DNA of 46,668 bases from Chara braunii (lineage: Eukaryota; Streptophyta; Charophyceae; Charales; Characeae): assembly GCA_003427395.1 (NCBI GenBank), contig BFEA01000483.1:426791-473458 (forward strand), given 5' to 3'. The notes below the pieces were generated by a model, which saw only the letters and a program-made list of their open reading frames with translations, was not told the origin of the DNA and did no database searches. Within the stretch, counting starts at the first letter, position 1; every line of letters starts with the position of its first letter. Both the position numbers and the translations under genes were made by a program. Shown one piece after another: positions 21,912-32,174 of this stretch.

Positions 21912-23345
21912 GTGGAAGAATATATAATTCAATCTTCTCTCCAAAGTGAGGTTTCTGGACTAATTGAAAAGTTTGTAATGAAAGATAAAAGAGATGAAGT
22001 GAATTCGATAGATGTGCTATACAATAAAGACAAAACGTGGAAGCCTTTCAAAAGAAACGCAGATTTGGACTTACAAACCCTAAATGTCAATGGTCTTGCC
22101 TCAACAAAAAAAACAAAAGGCAAGCCATATTAGAAATACTAAAAGGTGTGCAGGTAAGGAATCACCAGATGAAATATGGCCCCATACAGCATTCCGAGCA
22201 CATGCCCTCAAACAACATTACACGGGCACAACCACAATGAAATATGACCCCATATAACATTCCGAGCACATGCCCCCAAACCAGGGAGTGCGAGAGTAAC
22301 TATTTGGATATCACCGACGTCCAAGATCGAGGTGCCTAATTGGGAGACGGATCGACAGGAAGAAAGATGGATATATATCTTGGTTATGCTGGAGTCAGAG
22401 GTGGTAAGCATAATCAATGTAAATGGTCCTAATGAAGTGACTGAGCGCCAAATATTCTTTGATGCTATCTAACAACGCCTCTCGGTGGGAATCCCAGTCA
22501 TAATGGCTGGGGACTTCAATGCGGCACCGGATCGTAATGTGGATAGATGGTCTATCCCGTCCCCCTGCCCATCCTACATAGAGACAGATGAACGCATAAT
22601 AGCTAATCTATGTTATACTCTTTTAGGAATGTTTGACTCTTTCAAGAGACTCAATCCTATGTCCAAAACTTTCTCGTGCTTTAGAAAAAATCAATCTTAA
22701 AAAACTACAAAATCCAGAATCGATCTCATCTTAGTGTCAGAGGAATTGCAAGGTGCAATACAGTTTGCATGCATCCTCCCGCGCAGTCCCTTCCTGGGTC
22801 TAGATCACTCTATGGAGGTGGTAATCTTCACTTTCCATAAGAAGCCAGATCAAGGAAGGGGTTACTACAAACTTAACACAACTCACCTCTTGAATCCTAG
22901 TTTTTGCCAATACTCAAATGATGTATGGGATTTTTTGAGAGAGCAAAGATCCAACATTAATAATGACATTAATTGGTTCAACAACGGCTTAGTCTTCCTA
23001 GGTCGTAAATGCAATAAATATTCTAAAGCCCTTGCCAAACTTGGACATCAACAGGAAGCTGATATCCAAAACAAACTTCATGATTTACAAGAACAAGAAA
23101 CTAATTCGTCTGATCAAGGATACCAGGGATCCTTAGCAGAAGAAATACAAAAATTAGATGACCAACTTCTGAAATATATGGAATACAAATGGCAGAATAC
23201 TAGAATCAGAGGGAAACTAGAAAAACACCAAATGGAGGGATCCATGGATGCAAGGTTTTTTTCCATGGCTAGAGCAAGATCACGTCGAACCACAATTGAG
23301 GCACTAGTTGATCCCTTCAACAAAAATGAGCCCCCAACCACCTCT
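21912..23345 (+). pseudogene. LINE ORF2: APE-type endonuclease and linker
   Basis: The endonuclease nicks target DNA to prime reverse transcription. Visible motifs are LQTLNVNGLAS (typical N-terminal Asn strand, about 22070), SIINVNGPNE (about 22410), MAGDFNAAPD (catalytic GDFN, about 22503) and RIDLILVSEEL...LDHSMEV (about 22715-22820; SDH usually, here LDH). One frame (positions divisible by 3) carries most of it. Stops include TAG at 22131, TAA at 22470 and TAA near 22698. A 68-bp tandem duplication at 22169-22304 disrupts the region between the first motif and the rest. A long helical linker (QEADIQNKLHDLQEQ...) reaches the insertion at 23346. Confidence 0.88.
22169..22304. repeat. 68-bp tandem duplication inside the endonuclease
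   Basis: ATGAAATATGGCCCCATACA at 22169 recurs as ATGAAATATGACCCCATATA at 22237, and similarity runs through CATTCCGAGCACATGCCC(T/C)C. 68 is not a multiple of 3, so it also shifts the frame. Confidence 0.85.
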
Positions 23346-23725
23346 ACTGCAGCCTATGTTCCCCCCTGGCCGCGGCCGAGTTCGGTCATAGTCGCGGCCG
23401 CCGGCCGTGGACGGGACCCCCCCGGCCGAGGCCGCTCCGGCCAAGAACTTTCGGCCGCGGCTGTGGCCGATTGGGGAGGGGGGTTTGGGAGCGGGGGGTG
23501 GGTTTCGAGTCGAGGGGGGCTCCCCTACCCCTCGCAAAAAAAAAAACATATGAACTTAAAAAACAGGGGGCCGGAATGTGGGGAGTTTTTAAGGGGGGGT
23601 GGATAATTTTGGGGCCGAAGAAACAAAACGATTTTTTTCAGTTTTTTTTTTTTTTTTTTTTTTTGATTAATTGATTGATTGATTGATTGGTGGGGGAGGG
23701 GTCGCCCCCCCCACCCCTACCTGAT

Positions 23726-23758
<33 letters not shown>

Positions 23759-24061
23759 ACACACACACTTGCGCGGGGTTTCGAAGCGTTTTGTTTTTTT
23801 TTATTTTTATTTTTTCATTTTATTTTTTTTTCTACGCAATAGAAAACAACAATGCCCCCAAAACAAATATGGGCGTGTAGGGTTCAAAAAACGCTACACG
23901 CCCTTTTTTTTTTTTTTTTTTCGCTAAAATATAGGAAAAAAATAGCTGCACCAAACTCGGCTGGTCGGCCGTGGCCAAACCCGGCCGATTCGGCCGACGG
24001 CCGTGGCCGCGGCCGAGTTTTCGGCCCCGGCTGTGATCGGGCGTGCAATATAGACTGCAGC
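23346..24061. mobile_element. nested 700-bp DNA element with 8-bp TSD (hAT-like by TSD)
   Basis: ACTGCAGC occurs at 23346-23353 and 24054-24061 on either side of a 700-bp block (23354-24053) that interrupts LINE ORF2. Joining the flanks through one copy restores the reading frame into IAREFYKD, the usual LINE motif before the RT. The ends are imperfect inverted repeats (CTATGTTCCCCCC versus CTATATTGCACGCCC), and both subterminal regions are packed with CGGCCG/GGCCGCGGCC words. The interior has A, T, (TTGA)n and (CA)n runs and no transposase, so it is non-autonomous. An 8-bp duplication is typical of hAT; the terminal bases are not a textbook hAT end. Confidence 0.85.
23728..23768. repeat. (CA)n microsatellite inside the nested element
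   Basis: CA run with one TA interruption. Confidence 0.95.
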
Positions 24062-25643
24062 TACTACAAAAATTGCCAGGGAGTTTTATAAAGATTTTTT
24101 TTCCTCACAAATTCCTTCAATCCGCAAGCTCAAAGAGCCATAAAAATTGATGAATTCTTACTCCTGCTAAAAAAGTAATCACGGACACTCAACGAAAAGT
24201 ACTGGAGATGCCACTCTCTAAGGAGGAAATTTGAAAAACCCTAATTCTCATGGAAGAGGAAAAAACGCCAGGAATAGATGGTCTTCCTAAAGGATTCTGA
24301 GAGACCATATGAGACTCCCTTTCGCAAGATCTTTTGGACTATTATCAAAATGTTTGGAATACAGGAGACGTGGGGAGATAGTTAATCAAGGTATCCTAAC
24401 ACTTTTATACAAAAAAAGAGATAAATCCAATATCAGAAACTATAGACCCATCACCCTTCTTACGGTAGTATATAAATTAGTAGCTAAAACTCTGACAGAC
24501 AGAATGCTAAAAGTCGTTGTGGATATCATTCATCCTGCAAAAACATGATTCATCACGGGCAGAAATATCCAAAACAACATCCTGCTCATTAGTGAACTAA
24601 TTAAAGTTTCACGCCAGTCTAAACACAATGCAACATTTATCTTCATAGACTTCGAAAAAACCTATGATCATGTGGACTGGTTCTTCTTGGACAAGTGCCT
24701 TGAAAAAATGAATTTTGGACCTTGTTTCATAAAATGGGTAGAGATATTGCATCAAAAAGCAACCACAAGAGTTATGGTTAATGACAATTTGGCTCCTCCA
24801 ATAAACCTTCAGAGATCTGTAAGACAAGGAGACCCTTTAACTCCTTTTTTGTTCATCATAGTCATGGAAGCCTTTGCCGCCAATTTGAACTGTCACAAGG
24901 ATATGAAAAATATCTAGATATCTTCTATTCCAGAAGAGGCAATTCCTGTCTGTTCACTGTTTGTAGATGATCTATCTCTAATGATAGATGTCACAAAAGA
25001 AAATATGGACGCAATCCACAGACTAATAAATAAATTTCATAGCCTATCTGATATGAGAGTCAACTGGGGGGAAAAAACCTTAGGTTGGTGGATTCACCAC
25101 CAAGGGGTAAGACTCGGACCTCCAGAACTCCCTCGTATCAAATGGTTTCCCAAAGATATTCTCATTAGAGTCCTGGGCATCTTCCTATCAGCAAAAGGTA
25201 AACCTAAAAGTCATAATGAGAAGATCTTGCAGATTGCTCAAACCAAACTTGAGTTATGGAAAAATAAGCATACCTCGATTATGAGATGTTCTTTAATAAT
25301 CAATAATGTGATATTGGCCTCGACCTGGTACAAATCAGCCATATGGGCCCTATATGACTCAACTATTAAGTCTCTACAACAACAATTGAGAGCCTTTCTA
25401 TGGAGAGACAATCATGATTGCAAAAATGTCATCAGCAGAGTAGTGTGGCCGACTTTAATTCAACCCAAATCTAGAGGAGGGCTAGGCATCATAAATCTAG
25501 CTATACAAGTCATGACTCTTTCAATACAGTGGATCAAGAGACTTTTATTCAACCCGCAAACTCCGTGGAGCGCCCTAGCATGGGAGCAACTTAGGAGATT
25601 AACTCCCTCCACCGATGCCTCAATGGATCCGGCAATGTGGTGA
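24062..25643 (+). pseudogene. LINE ORF2: reverse transcriptase domain
   Basis: Copies the element RNA at the nicked target. After AREFYKDFF the RT blocks follow in order: EEEKTPGIDGLP (24250, one frame over), NYRPITLLTVVYKLVAKTL (24440), FITGRNIQNNIL (24550), FIFIDFEKTYDHVDW (box A with its Asp, about 24640), SVRQGDPLTPFLFIIVMEA (24817) and LFVDDL (the catalytic Asp pair, about 24958). Then come the thumb-like STWYKSAIWALYDSTIKSLQ and SRGGLGIINL. The catalytic Asp residues are intact, but stops (TGA 24298, 24307, 24546; TAG 24915; TGA 25641) and a shift near 24370 kill the frame. A long open piece (24981-25643) shows decay is moderate. Confidence 0.93.
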
Positions 25644-27148
25644 GAAAACAGGGCATGGCCCATCCCCAGAGGTGGCTCGAGGAACCAGATTGCTCAGGAT
25701 CCTACATATAAGGAGGCAACTAAACAAGATATTAGTAAGGATCCATTCTGGATTTCTATCATCAAAACATGGAGGAAACTCCCCCTGCCGGATAAACATC
25801 CTCCCCAAAGATGGGAGGAGGTTTCCCGACAACCTATCTTCAACAATGTATGGATAAGGGACTCCCAAGGCTATATGCTACACTATAATGAAAACCAATG
25901 GAAATGATGGATCAGGAAGGGCGTCACAAGAATAAAAGACATTTGGGACGTAGATGCCAGAGATTGGTTGACTCCTTCCAACTTACAAATCAAACTCAGA
26001 CATTGTCATCATGTGGAGAAATACTTGGAAAAAATTATTGATATAATTCCACTTGAGTGGGTTCGTATTCTGAAGAAAGGTATAATTTTTCAAGAAAGTG
26101 ATTGGGTGGGTCTCAGGAATGAACCTAGGATGATTGGCAATATATTAGATATCTCCCTCGATTCATCAGTGTTAGTTGATCTTTTCCTATTAAAAGAAGA
26201 CAATACAGTGACCCGCCACCAAAAAAACAAAACACAATGGATGCCAATGGACCAAAGTTTCAGAATAAGAGTATTTCAAAAAGACACATCTTCATGGTTG
26301 GCCTTTAGACCAGCAACAAAAAATGCAGACCTTTCGCTGGACTTTGAGTGTTGGACATGGGGTGGACAAGAAAAGAAGGAAAGGAATTACAAGAGGTTGC
26401 TTCACTCCTTATCGGTCAAATCAACCTACCGAATGCTCAAACCAAAAATTAATATAAAGGATAAAGTCTCAGCAAGGTGGAGACAACAACTGAATCTCAA
26501 TCCGGAAGAATTAAGCCGGGTTAAATAGTTTAGTTCAGTAAATATAAAACCTGCAAAAATAGCATCTCTTCAGTGACAAATTGAACACCGCTGCATACCC
26601 ACGAATGATTGAGTAATCACTAGGACCTCTCTCGAGAGAAAAGGAATAGCAGAACCATGGCGTAAACTTTGCAGATCGGCTTTCCCCAGCAGAAAAATTT
26701 CGAAGACTATAGAACACATCTTCTTGTCTTGTCCTGGAGCTTTCTGGTTATGGAGGTGGTGGGATCACATTTGGGACGAACTAGAAACTAAGGCGCAATG
26801 GTCATGGGGATGGAAAATAATTCTGCTTGAAATCTGATCACCATAACAAATTGATAATTACACTCTGAATCTTTTCGCTCTGGGATGAAGAGCCATCCTC
26901 TGGGCAATATGGCAAAGAAGATGTACCAATGAGTGGGGAGGGGCCAGATTATATGGCCCAAAGTTTACAGAAAATATCAAACAACGAGTGCAAACTGAGA
27001 TCTTGTCTCACTGGGAAATGGTTAAGGAAAAGATTCATTTCAACTCATCTAAAGAAGATATCCTCAAATCCATCCAAATGTTCAGCAGAGACTGGCTAAG
27101 GGGGGGAGAAAGGGGGAAAGATTGGGAGGGTGGAATGGAAAGGTGAGA
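25644..27148 (+). pseudogene. LINE ORF2: connection and zf-RVT C-terminus
   Basis: The same frame continues: KLPLPDKHPPQRWEEVSRQP, then a 186-codon open stretch (25968-26528), then SLQ*QIEHRCIPTND*VIT, RKLCRSAFPSRK...TIEHIFLSCPGAFWLWRWW (zf-RVT) and a tail ending SRDWLRGGERGKDWEGGMER. Compared with the 12.9-kb fragment (WCKFC) the first zinc Cys is replaced here (RKLC). TGA codons at 25905, 26574 and 26610 fall exactly where related copies have Trp (QWKWW, LQWQI, PTNDW). Further stops lie near 26526 (TAG), 26838 and 26883. Confidence 0.9.
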
Positions 27149-27640
27149 AGAGAGAAGAAGGGGTCCAAAAGGTAGATAAGAACTACAGGCTTATATTCAA
27201 TGAGTGGACGGAGGTCGACCCATCGATCCCCCTCCGCCCAATGCAGGATTTCCCAAATCCCTTCCTCCCCCCACATAATGCTTTTGTTCCCATACCATGG
27301 TTTGGCCTTGAAGTCGCTCTGCGCAAGGACGCCTTCTGCACACTGACCATGAGATGCCACCATCTCGCCTACCGCTCCACCTGCCCCTTCAGTCAATCCC
27401 GGTTGCTCCATCGCTGACTGACCTCCGAGCAGACTTTAGTGGTGCCGTCAACGTCTTCCGTCTTCCTCGGTAACTCCAAAGCGTTGGGTTTCAAGGCTGC
27501 CGAGCTCGTCGGCCGGTTTGTTCCCCGCGCGCTCGCGCGTGTCGGCAGATTCTTTCGCAACGCTGAACCCTCGATGAGTCTTAGCACAATCCACGGTCCA
27601 TGTCTGTCTGAACTAGGACCCGACAGACCACCCATGGAAC
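27149..27640. other. LINE 3' flank, nothing recognised
   Basis: Could include the LINE 3' UTR. Frames on both strands are unrecognised; there is no A-tail marking the end. Confidence 0.35.
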
Positions 27641-27700
27641 GGGGAACAATTGATGAGAGTGAGACTTAGTACAGTCTACAGCCGGTGCTGGTAGGGCTCT
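27641..27700 (+). repeat. repeat P, copy 2
   Basis: ACAATTGATGAGAGTGAGAC, TTAGTACAGTCTACAGCCGG, TGCTGGTA matches 16128-16178. Confidence 0.65.
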
Positions 27701-27782
27701 TGTGTCGGTGGGGCTCTCAACAGGATTGGTTGGGTCGCCTGCCTCCTATGTTCGGTTCACTATCAAGAAAAAAAACCAGTAG

Positions 27783-28035
27783 TAATGACAACAGTGTGCA
27801 CAGCGAACAACCTAACAACAAAAACAACAGCTGTGTACACAGTAACAACAGTAACAACAGTAACAACAGTAACAACAGTAACAACAGCTGTGTTCACAGT
27901 AACAACAATAACAACAGTAACAACAGTAACAACAGTAACAACAAAAACAACAGTAACAACAGTAACAACAGTAACAACAGTAACAACAGCAACAACAGTA
28001 ACAACCGTAACAACAGCTGTGTACACAAAAAAACA
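27783..28035. repeat. (AGTAACAAC)n minisatellite with AGCTGTG variant units
   Basis: A 9-bp unit repeated about 25 times, punctuated by AGCTGTGTNCACAGTAACAA units at about 27830, 27885 and 28013. Ser/Asn-, Thr/Val- and Cys/Tyr-rich translations exist in several frames of both strands and are artefacts. Confidence 0.93.
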
Positions 28036-28135
28036 ATAGGAACGCAAAATAGGCAGGTCCACCTATGGGACTTGTAGTGAAATGTCTGTACCTAGCACCT
28101 GAAGTACCTGGGCGACAAGGCTCGCACAAATATGC

Positions 28136-28460
28136 TTCGATCAGGGCTGAGTGGGGTGTGTGGGACTCAGCTTAGCCCTGGTACCTACAACCACGGTTCG
28201 GTCAGGTCACCCCCAAGACTGGAGGGTGAAGATCCTGAGTGGTAGACACTGAGGTAGGATAGTGGGAGTAGGAGTGCGCCGGGAGAAATTACGAAAGAGG
28301 TAGGTTGGGAGGGAGTCCTATAGGATTAGGGGGCCCCTACCGCATGGCAGAGTGCCGAAGGTGACTCTCATATGTCTGTGATCCAGCCTCTACAACAACC
28401 TGGGCTTTATAAAACAAACAAAAAAAAAACAAAAAAAAAGAAAAGAAAAAAAAAGGTGGC
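28136..28460 (+). mobile_element. SINE-like family I copy
   Basis: GCTTAGCCCTGGTACCTACA, ACTGAGGTAGGATAGTGGGA, GGAGTGCGCCGGGAG, then CAGCCTCTACAACAACCTGG, GCTTT and an A-rich tail (28413-28456). Same order as 45050-45396 (+) and 9916-10260 (-). About 270 bp plus tail, non-coding. Confidence 0.8.
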
Positions 28461-29142
28461 TGCCAAATGAAGCAATAATGATCCATGCCTTTCATCTCGG
28501 GGAGCACGGCAGCCCTGACAGCATTTATCCGAAGTGCCAAAGGCATGTGTGTCTCTGAGGTAACCATACATGGAGGTGGAGGGTAGAGAGTGGGGTCTGG
28601 CCTGGCCCTAAGGCCGTGCAACTTAGGCTCCTTCCTTTTTCTTCCCTTTTCTTTGTCCCCCAGAGTGGCTCGGCACTCTAACATTTGGAAGGACTTTCCC
28701 TTCCACTGTTTTCACGTCGGGGGTCTGCGACATGGGATTAGGGTGAAGTGCGGCATTGCTTTTTGGAAAGGTTCATCGATGTTAAATGTATGCGTGCGAC
28801 GAGACTTTAAGCATCAAGTTGAACCACCAGTAGCTTTCCGATATATCGGCCGCGGGGGAAAAAAAAATGGAGTAGAATTGTTTCTAGTCGGATGAATTTG
28901 GGCACTCCGGTAGTTGTGATTTCAGAATCATAAACAACACAATGCACACACCAAAGGATAAACTTGTGTGTGGCTGGCCCCTTTTTTCGTTTGCTCATGA
29001 TGAAGTGGTCCCGCCTTCTGAACAAGGCCGCCTTGTCAGTCTGAAGGACCGCAACACTCTTTTTGTGAAGGACGTCAGACCCATTTCCTGGCTTATATAA
29101 TAACTTTTTTTTTAATTGTTTTATTTATTTATTTATTTTTTA
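28461..29142. other. no gene seen
   Basis: Unrecognised frames only. AAGGATAAACTTGTGTGTGG at 28955 is a stray relative of the tandem unit that follows at 29143. Confidence 0.4.
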
Positions 29143-29271
29143 AAGGATAAACTCGTGGAGAGGGTGCAATTTTTTTTTTTCTTTTTCTTTTTTCAAGGAT
29201 AAACTTGTGGAGAGGGTGCAATTTTTTTATATCTTTTCCCAAGGATAAACTTGTGGAGAGGGTGGAATGAT
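29143..29271. repeat. three tandem AAGGATAAACTTGTGGAGAG units
   Basis: Units start at 29143, 29195 and 29241. Each has AAGGATAAAC(T/C)(T/C)GTGGAG, AGGGTG(C/G)AAT, then a T-rich spacer of varying length. Confidence 0.85.
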
Positions 29272-29282
29272 TTGTGATCCAG

Positions 29283-29640
29283 CTGCCTAGCTCAGTTGGT
29301 AAGGCACAAGTGGCATTCAGGAGGTCTTGGGTTCAATCCCCATTGGCCTCGTGTACCTTCCTGGGCAAACTTGCCACCTGCCACGCCACCTAGAGATATG
29401 CCGTTGGTCCCCCCGAGTGGCATTGAGCAGAGGCTGCTGCTGTTCATAGGGGGAGGGGACCGGAGGGGAGGCACAGTGACTGGCCCATGGCAGAAGCTCG
29501 GTCCTGATGCTACTGGCTGACCCCTGGTCGGTATCGCCCACCTGCTGTAGCAGGTATCGCACCTGCTGGTGGGTGCAGCTCTTGCATGCTCCCTCGTTGG
29601 AGGCTTGAGCACGGATGTGGCTGCTATGGGGTCCCCCGTA
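29283..29640 (+). mobile_element. tRNA-derived SINE (family K), copy 1
   Basis: The head (29283-29350) has a Pol III A box (CTAGCTCAGTTGGTAAGGC) and B box (GGGTTCAATCC) about 35 bp apart, as in a tRNA. The would-be acceptor arms do not pair, so it is a tRNA-derived SINE head, not a tRNA gene. AAGTGGCATTCAGGAGGT between the boxes is shared with the minus-strand copy at 42634-42712. The body continues GC-rich; its right limit is a guess. Confidence 0.75.
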
Positions 29641-30930
29641 ATACTATAATGACAATAGAAAAAGCCTGCAAGGCCGCCCTGTCCAGATTCTACAGGAAGG
29701 AGATCCCACTACCATGTATTTGGATGAGTGTGACGTCTGTGGGACGGGTGGGGGACGTGTGGGTGGCAGAGTAAAACAGGTAAAATAAAAAAAATGAAGA
29801 GAGAAATGCAAAAAAAGAGAAGGAAGTGCTCTTCCCACGGATCCTGTCTCATCCAGGCCGCGTGTCAGATGTCAGGGAATGATTCACTGACCATGGATTT
29901 GACAGTCGAGATGACTGCATGTGAGCGCCCAAGCGGACCATATTCATTTACAGTAGTCTGAGCCTTCCTTGAAATGGGCCACAGAGCACTCTGGTCCTTC
30001 GCATGACGGATGTCAGAGTAACTCTATGCAATATTTGCTGTAGGTGAAGGGATCGAATCCTCACGAAACACCTACCACATTTGTCGATTTCGGCCTCTCC
30101 TCCATGCATGGGCCATGAACCAAAGGTGTGTGGCAGATGTGTGAAAATCATCACGAAAAAGATCGTTATGATTTTCACTGACGTTGGGGACGCCTACACG
30201 GCCTACTCAACAAAATAAAAAGAAAGACCGGCCAATTGGAGGCCACAAAAACACATATATGTCCCCCCGCTCAAATACAAGAAACACCGCAGTGACCGCA
30301 CCGCCAATCACCATTCCAATCAGCGGTTCTTCGGAGTCACACACCCTCTCCACTAATCCACATACGTCGGTAAATAGCCTTTTTTTTTCTTTTTTTTAAT
30401 GCCTTTTGAATCAGAGCCAAGCAACCTGTAAACCCAGAGAAAAAAAAAAAAGAGAGAACTTGCGACCCCTGAATTTGTCTTTTGAAGTGACAGATTTTTT
30501 TTATTTTTTTATTTTTTATTTTTTTTTTAAGAGAAGAGCTTGCTGATATTGTGTTTCTGCCTTGGGCACTGGGCCCTAGTAAAACGACTGTTTTCTTGTT
30601 AAAAAAAAAATAAAAATCCCAGCAATTTGTAATATGAAGAATGTGTTTTGGTAAAAAAAAAAAGAAAAAGAAGGAAAAAAAAGAAAACTTGAAAGAGAAA
30701 GAAGCGCAAAGAAGCTAACTGTTTGGAATAGAAAACCAACCCTGATAATATAATTTTCACGACTTTCCACAAAAGAAAAAAGGAAATAAAAACCATGTTG
30801 TTTGTGGAATGAAATATAACGAATGGATTTGGGGGGGGGGAAAACGAAAAAAAAAACATGTGTCGATTTTGGATATAGATACGGATAATTTGTGTCCGAT
30901 TTGGGTATCCAGTGGTGATGTGGACACTAG
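29641..30930. other. no gene seen; scattered A/T tracts
   Basis: GGGATCGAATCCTC at 30049-30062 looks like a lone B box. T-rich and A-rich tracts at 30380-30400, 30490-30530 and 30600-30690. No supported gene. Confidence 0.4.
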
Positions 30931-30997
30931 CCCATGTGGCTGAATGGTGCACCTACGAACTGTTGATATAGAGAGCTGAGTTGAAGTCCCCTATGTG
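30931..30997 (+). mobile_element. tRNA-like SINE head
   Basis: GTGGCTGAATGGTGCACC (A-box-like) and GAGTTGAAGTCCCC (B-box-like) are spaced as in a tRNA. No second copy in the window, so the family is undefined. Confidence 0.5.
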
Positions 30998-31119
30998 ATC
31001 AGATGATCGAAACGACCTGGGGGGCCGCTCAGTTTGATTTTTTTTTGTTTTTTTTTTTTTGTTTTTTTGATATGGATAATTTGCGGCAATGGCCCAGCCA
31101 AAGACAACCAACCGCCTTT

Positions 31120-31320
31120 ACGACCCCCCTCGACCCTCACTCTTCTCTCGCCGCTTTTGGCCTTCAGCTCATCTAGCCACCTTTCCCCCTCTTTCTCTGC
31201 TCTCCCTCACCTCACCCCACTCGCCCACCTCTCCCTGCACCCCTCCCTCTTCCCCCCTCTACCCCCCCTCTAGCCCCCATTTCTCCCCCCTTTCCCCCTC
31301 TCCCCTTTCTTCGCCTTCTA
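31120..31320. repeat. homopyrimidine-rich tract
   Basis: CCCTC/CTTCC-type sequence on + with almost no purines from 31180 on. Open frames here are compositional. Confidence 0.7.
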
Positions 31321-31418
31321 ACAGATTATAGTTGCTTGTCACCCCTGTGACTTGTACGCGATCCAAAAAGACCCCTGAACAATGTAGCTATTAATTCGCT
31401 TGCTTGTCAGGAGTAGTC

Positions 31419-31433
31419 TTTTTTTTTCCCCTT

Positions 31434-31465
<32 letters not shown>

Positions 31466-31509
31466 CTCTCTCTCTCTCTCCCCCGCCAAAAAAAAAAAAA
31501 AAAAAAAAA
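31419..31509. repeat. compound T / (TC) / A tract
   Basis: T run (31438-31465), (CT)n (31466-31480), CCCCGCC, then an A run (31487-31509). T and A runs nearly face each other and could be the tails of two oppositely oriented retro-inserts. Confidence 0.8.
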
Positions 31510-31714
31510 GGTTGCCCCAGCTGTCACTGTGGCCCCCTCGGAATGCACATTGCATCTGACTACCATCTCTACCCGAATAGAACCCACCCAGTCACCGTAG
31601 ATGATATCTGTGGCCAATATTCAGTCTAGATGCAGCTATAACGACCAGGCGTTCCGATGTGATTTTTGCTGCCAAGCTCTTGGGGGCGGGCACCGCTTCT
31701 ACTATGTTTATGCT
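31510..31714 (+). repeat. repeat F, copy 1
   Basis: GGTTGCCCCAGCTGTCACTG, TGGCC after an A run, and CTACTATGTTTATGCT before the next A run, resemble 31979-32140 (GGTTGCCTCAACTGTGTCCA, TGGCC; GCTATGTTTGTGCT). Similarity is partial. Confidence 0.45.
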
Positions 31715-31755
31715 TAAAAAAAAAAAAGAAAAAAAAAAAAGGGGTAACTTCAGTA

Positions 31756-31919
31756 GAGTCATAAAAAGAGTTATAATTGCAGTATGGGGCAAGATACAGT
31801 TTGCTATTGCACTTCGGGCGCCCTACCTGGCCAGAAAGCTGGGTTGTATACATTGCCCCAACTGCAGTTGCAAACTGTATCTTGGCCCATACTGCAATTA
31901 TAACTCGTTTTTGTGACTC
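31756..31919. mobile_element. fold-back MITE, repeat E copy 1
   Basis: Long inverted repeat: the arm GAGTCATAAAAAGAGTTATA, ATTGCAGTATGGGGCAAGAT, ACAGTTTGC (31756 on) is matched by the reverse complement of about 31857-31919 over roughly 60 bp at about 85% by eye. The centre (GGCGCCCTACCTGGCCAGAA, AGCTGGGTTGTATACATTGC) is asymmetric and shows that the copy at 42096-42245 is inverted relative to this one. Non-coding. No clear target duplication. Confidence 0.85.
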
Positions 31920-31978
31920 TCGCGTAGTTCTCCCCCCCCCAACACCCAAAAAAAAAAAAAAAAAAAAAAAGAACCTTA

Positions 31979-32140
31979 GGTTGCCTCAACTGTGTCCATG
32001 GCCACTTCGTCCTTACACACCGGGTCTGACTGCTGCTTCTGATGCCAATCTCTCAGGCCGGCCACAACTTGTGCTTTTTTTATTTTTTTATTTTTTTATT
32101 TATTTTTTTATCAACTTGTGCTATGTTTGTGCTATAATAT
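31979..32140 (+). repeat. repeat F, copy 2
   Basis: See copy 1. Follows an A run (31949-31970) and contains a T-rich insertion (32076-32110) between two CAACTTGTGCT words. Confidence 0.45.
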
Positions 32141-32174
32141 GGCAAACCTTTTTTTTTTTTTTTTTCAAAGACCC

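Larger units (their letters stand above)
17870..27150 (+). mobile_element. long decayed LINE (non-LTR retrotransposon)
   Basis: One element carries in order an ORF1 gag-like region (18074-20803), APE endonuclease (about 22060-22820), linker, reverse transcriptase (24075-25640), and connection plus zf-RVT zinc finger (25640-27148). The left limit is approximate: coding-like sequence starts near 17870 and no 5' boundary is visible. The body is unusually long even after subtracting the 700-bp insertion at 23354-24053. Many stops and several frameshifts make it inactive. No clear A-tail follows the last codons. It reads as a plant-type L1-like element; clade assignment needs a phylogeny. Confidence 0.9.

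Noticed and set aside
24222-26612. TGA at Trp positions as evidence of a variant genetic code (TGA = Trp).
   Set aside because: Related LINE copies use TGG at the same sites, TAA/TAG stops and frameshifts also occur, and one TGA replaces a Gly. C-to-T decay explains it better.
27783-28035. CRISPR array.
   Set aside because: No spacers: the units are contiguous 9-bp repeats, and the context is eukaryotic.
27685-28077. Asn/Ser-rich or Thr/Val-rich protein gene across the minisatellite.
   Set aside because: The 9-bp repeat is open in several frames on both strands; no flanking coding sequence.
29283-29350. Functional tRNA gene.
   Set aside because: A and B boxes are present, but the acceptor arms do not pair and a second copy with the same non-tRNA insert exists at 42.6 kb; it is a SINE head.
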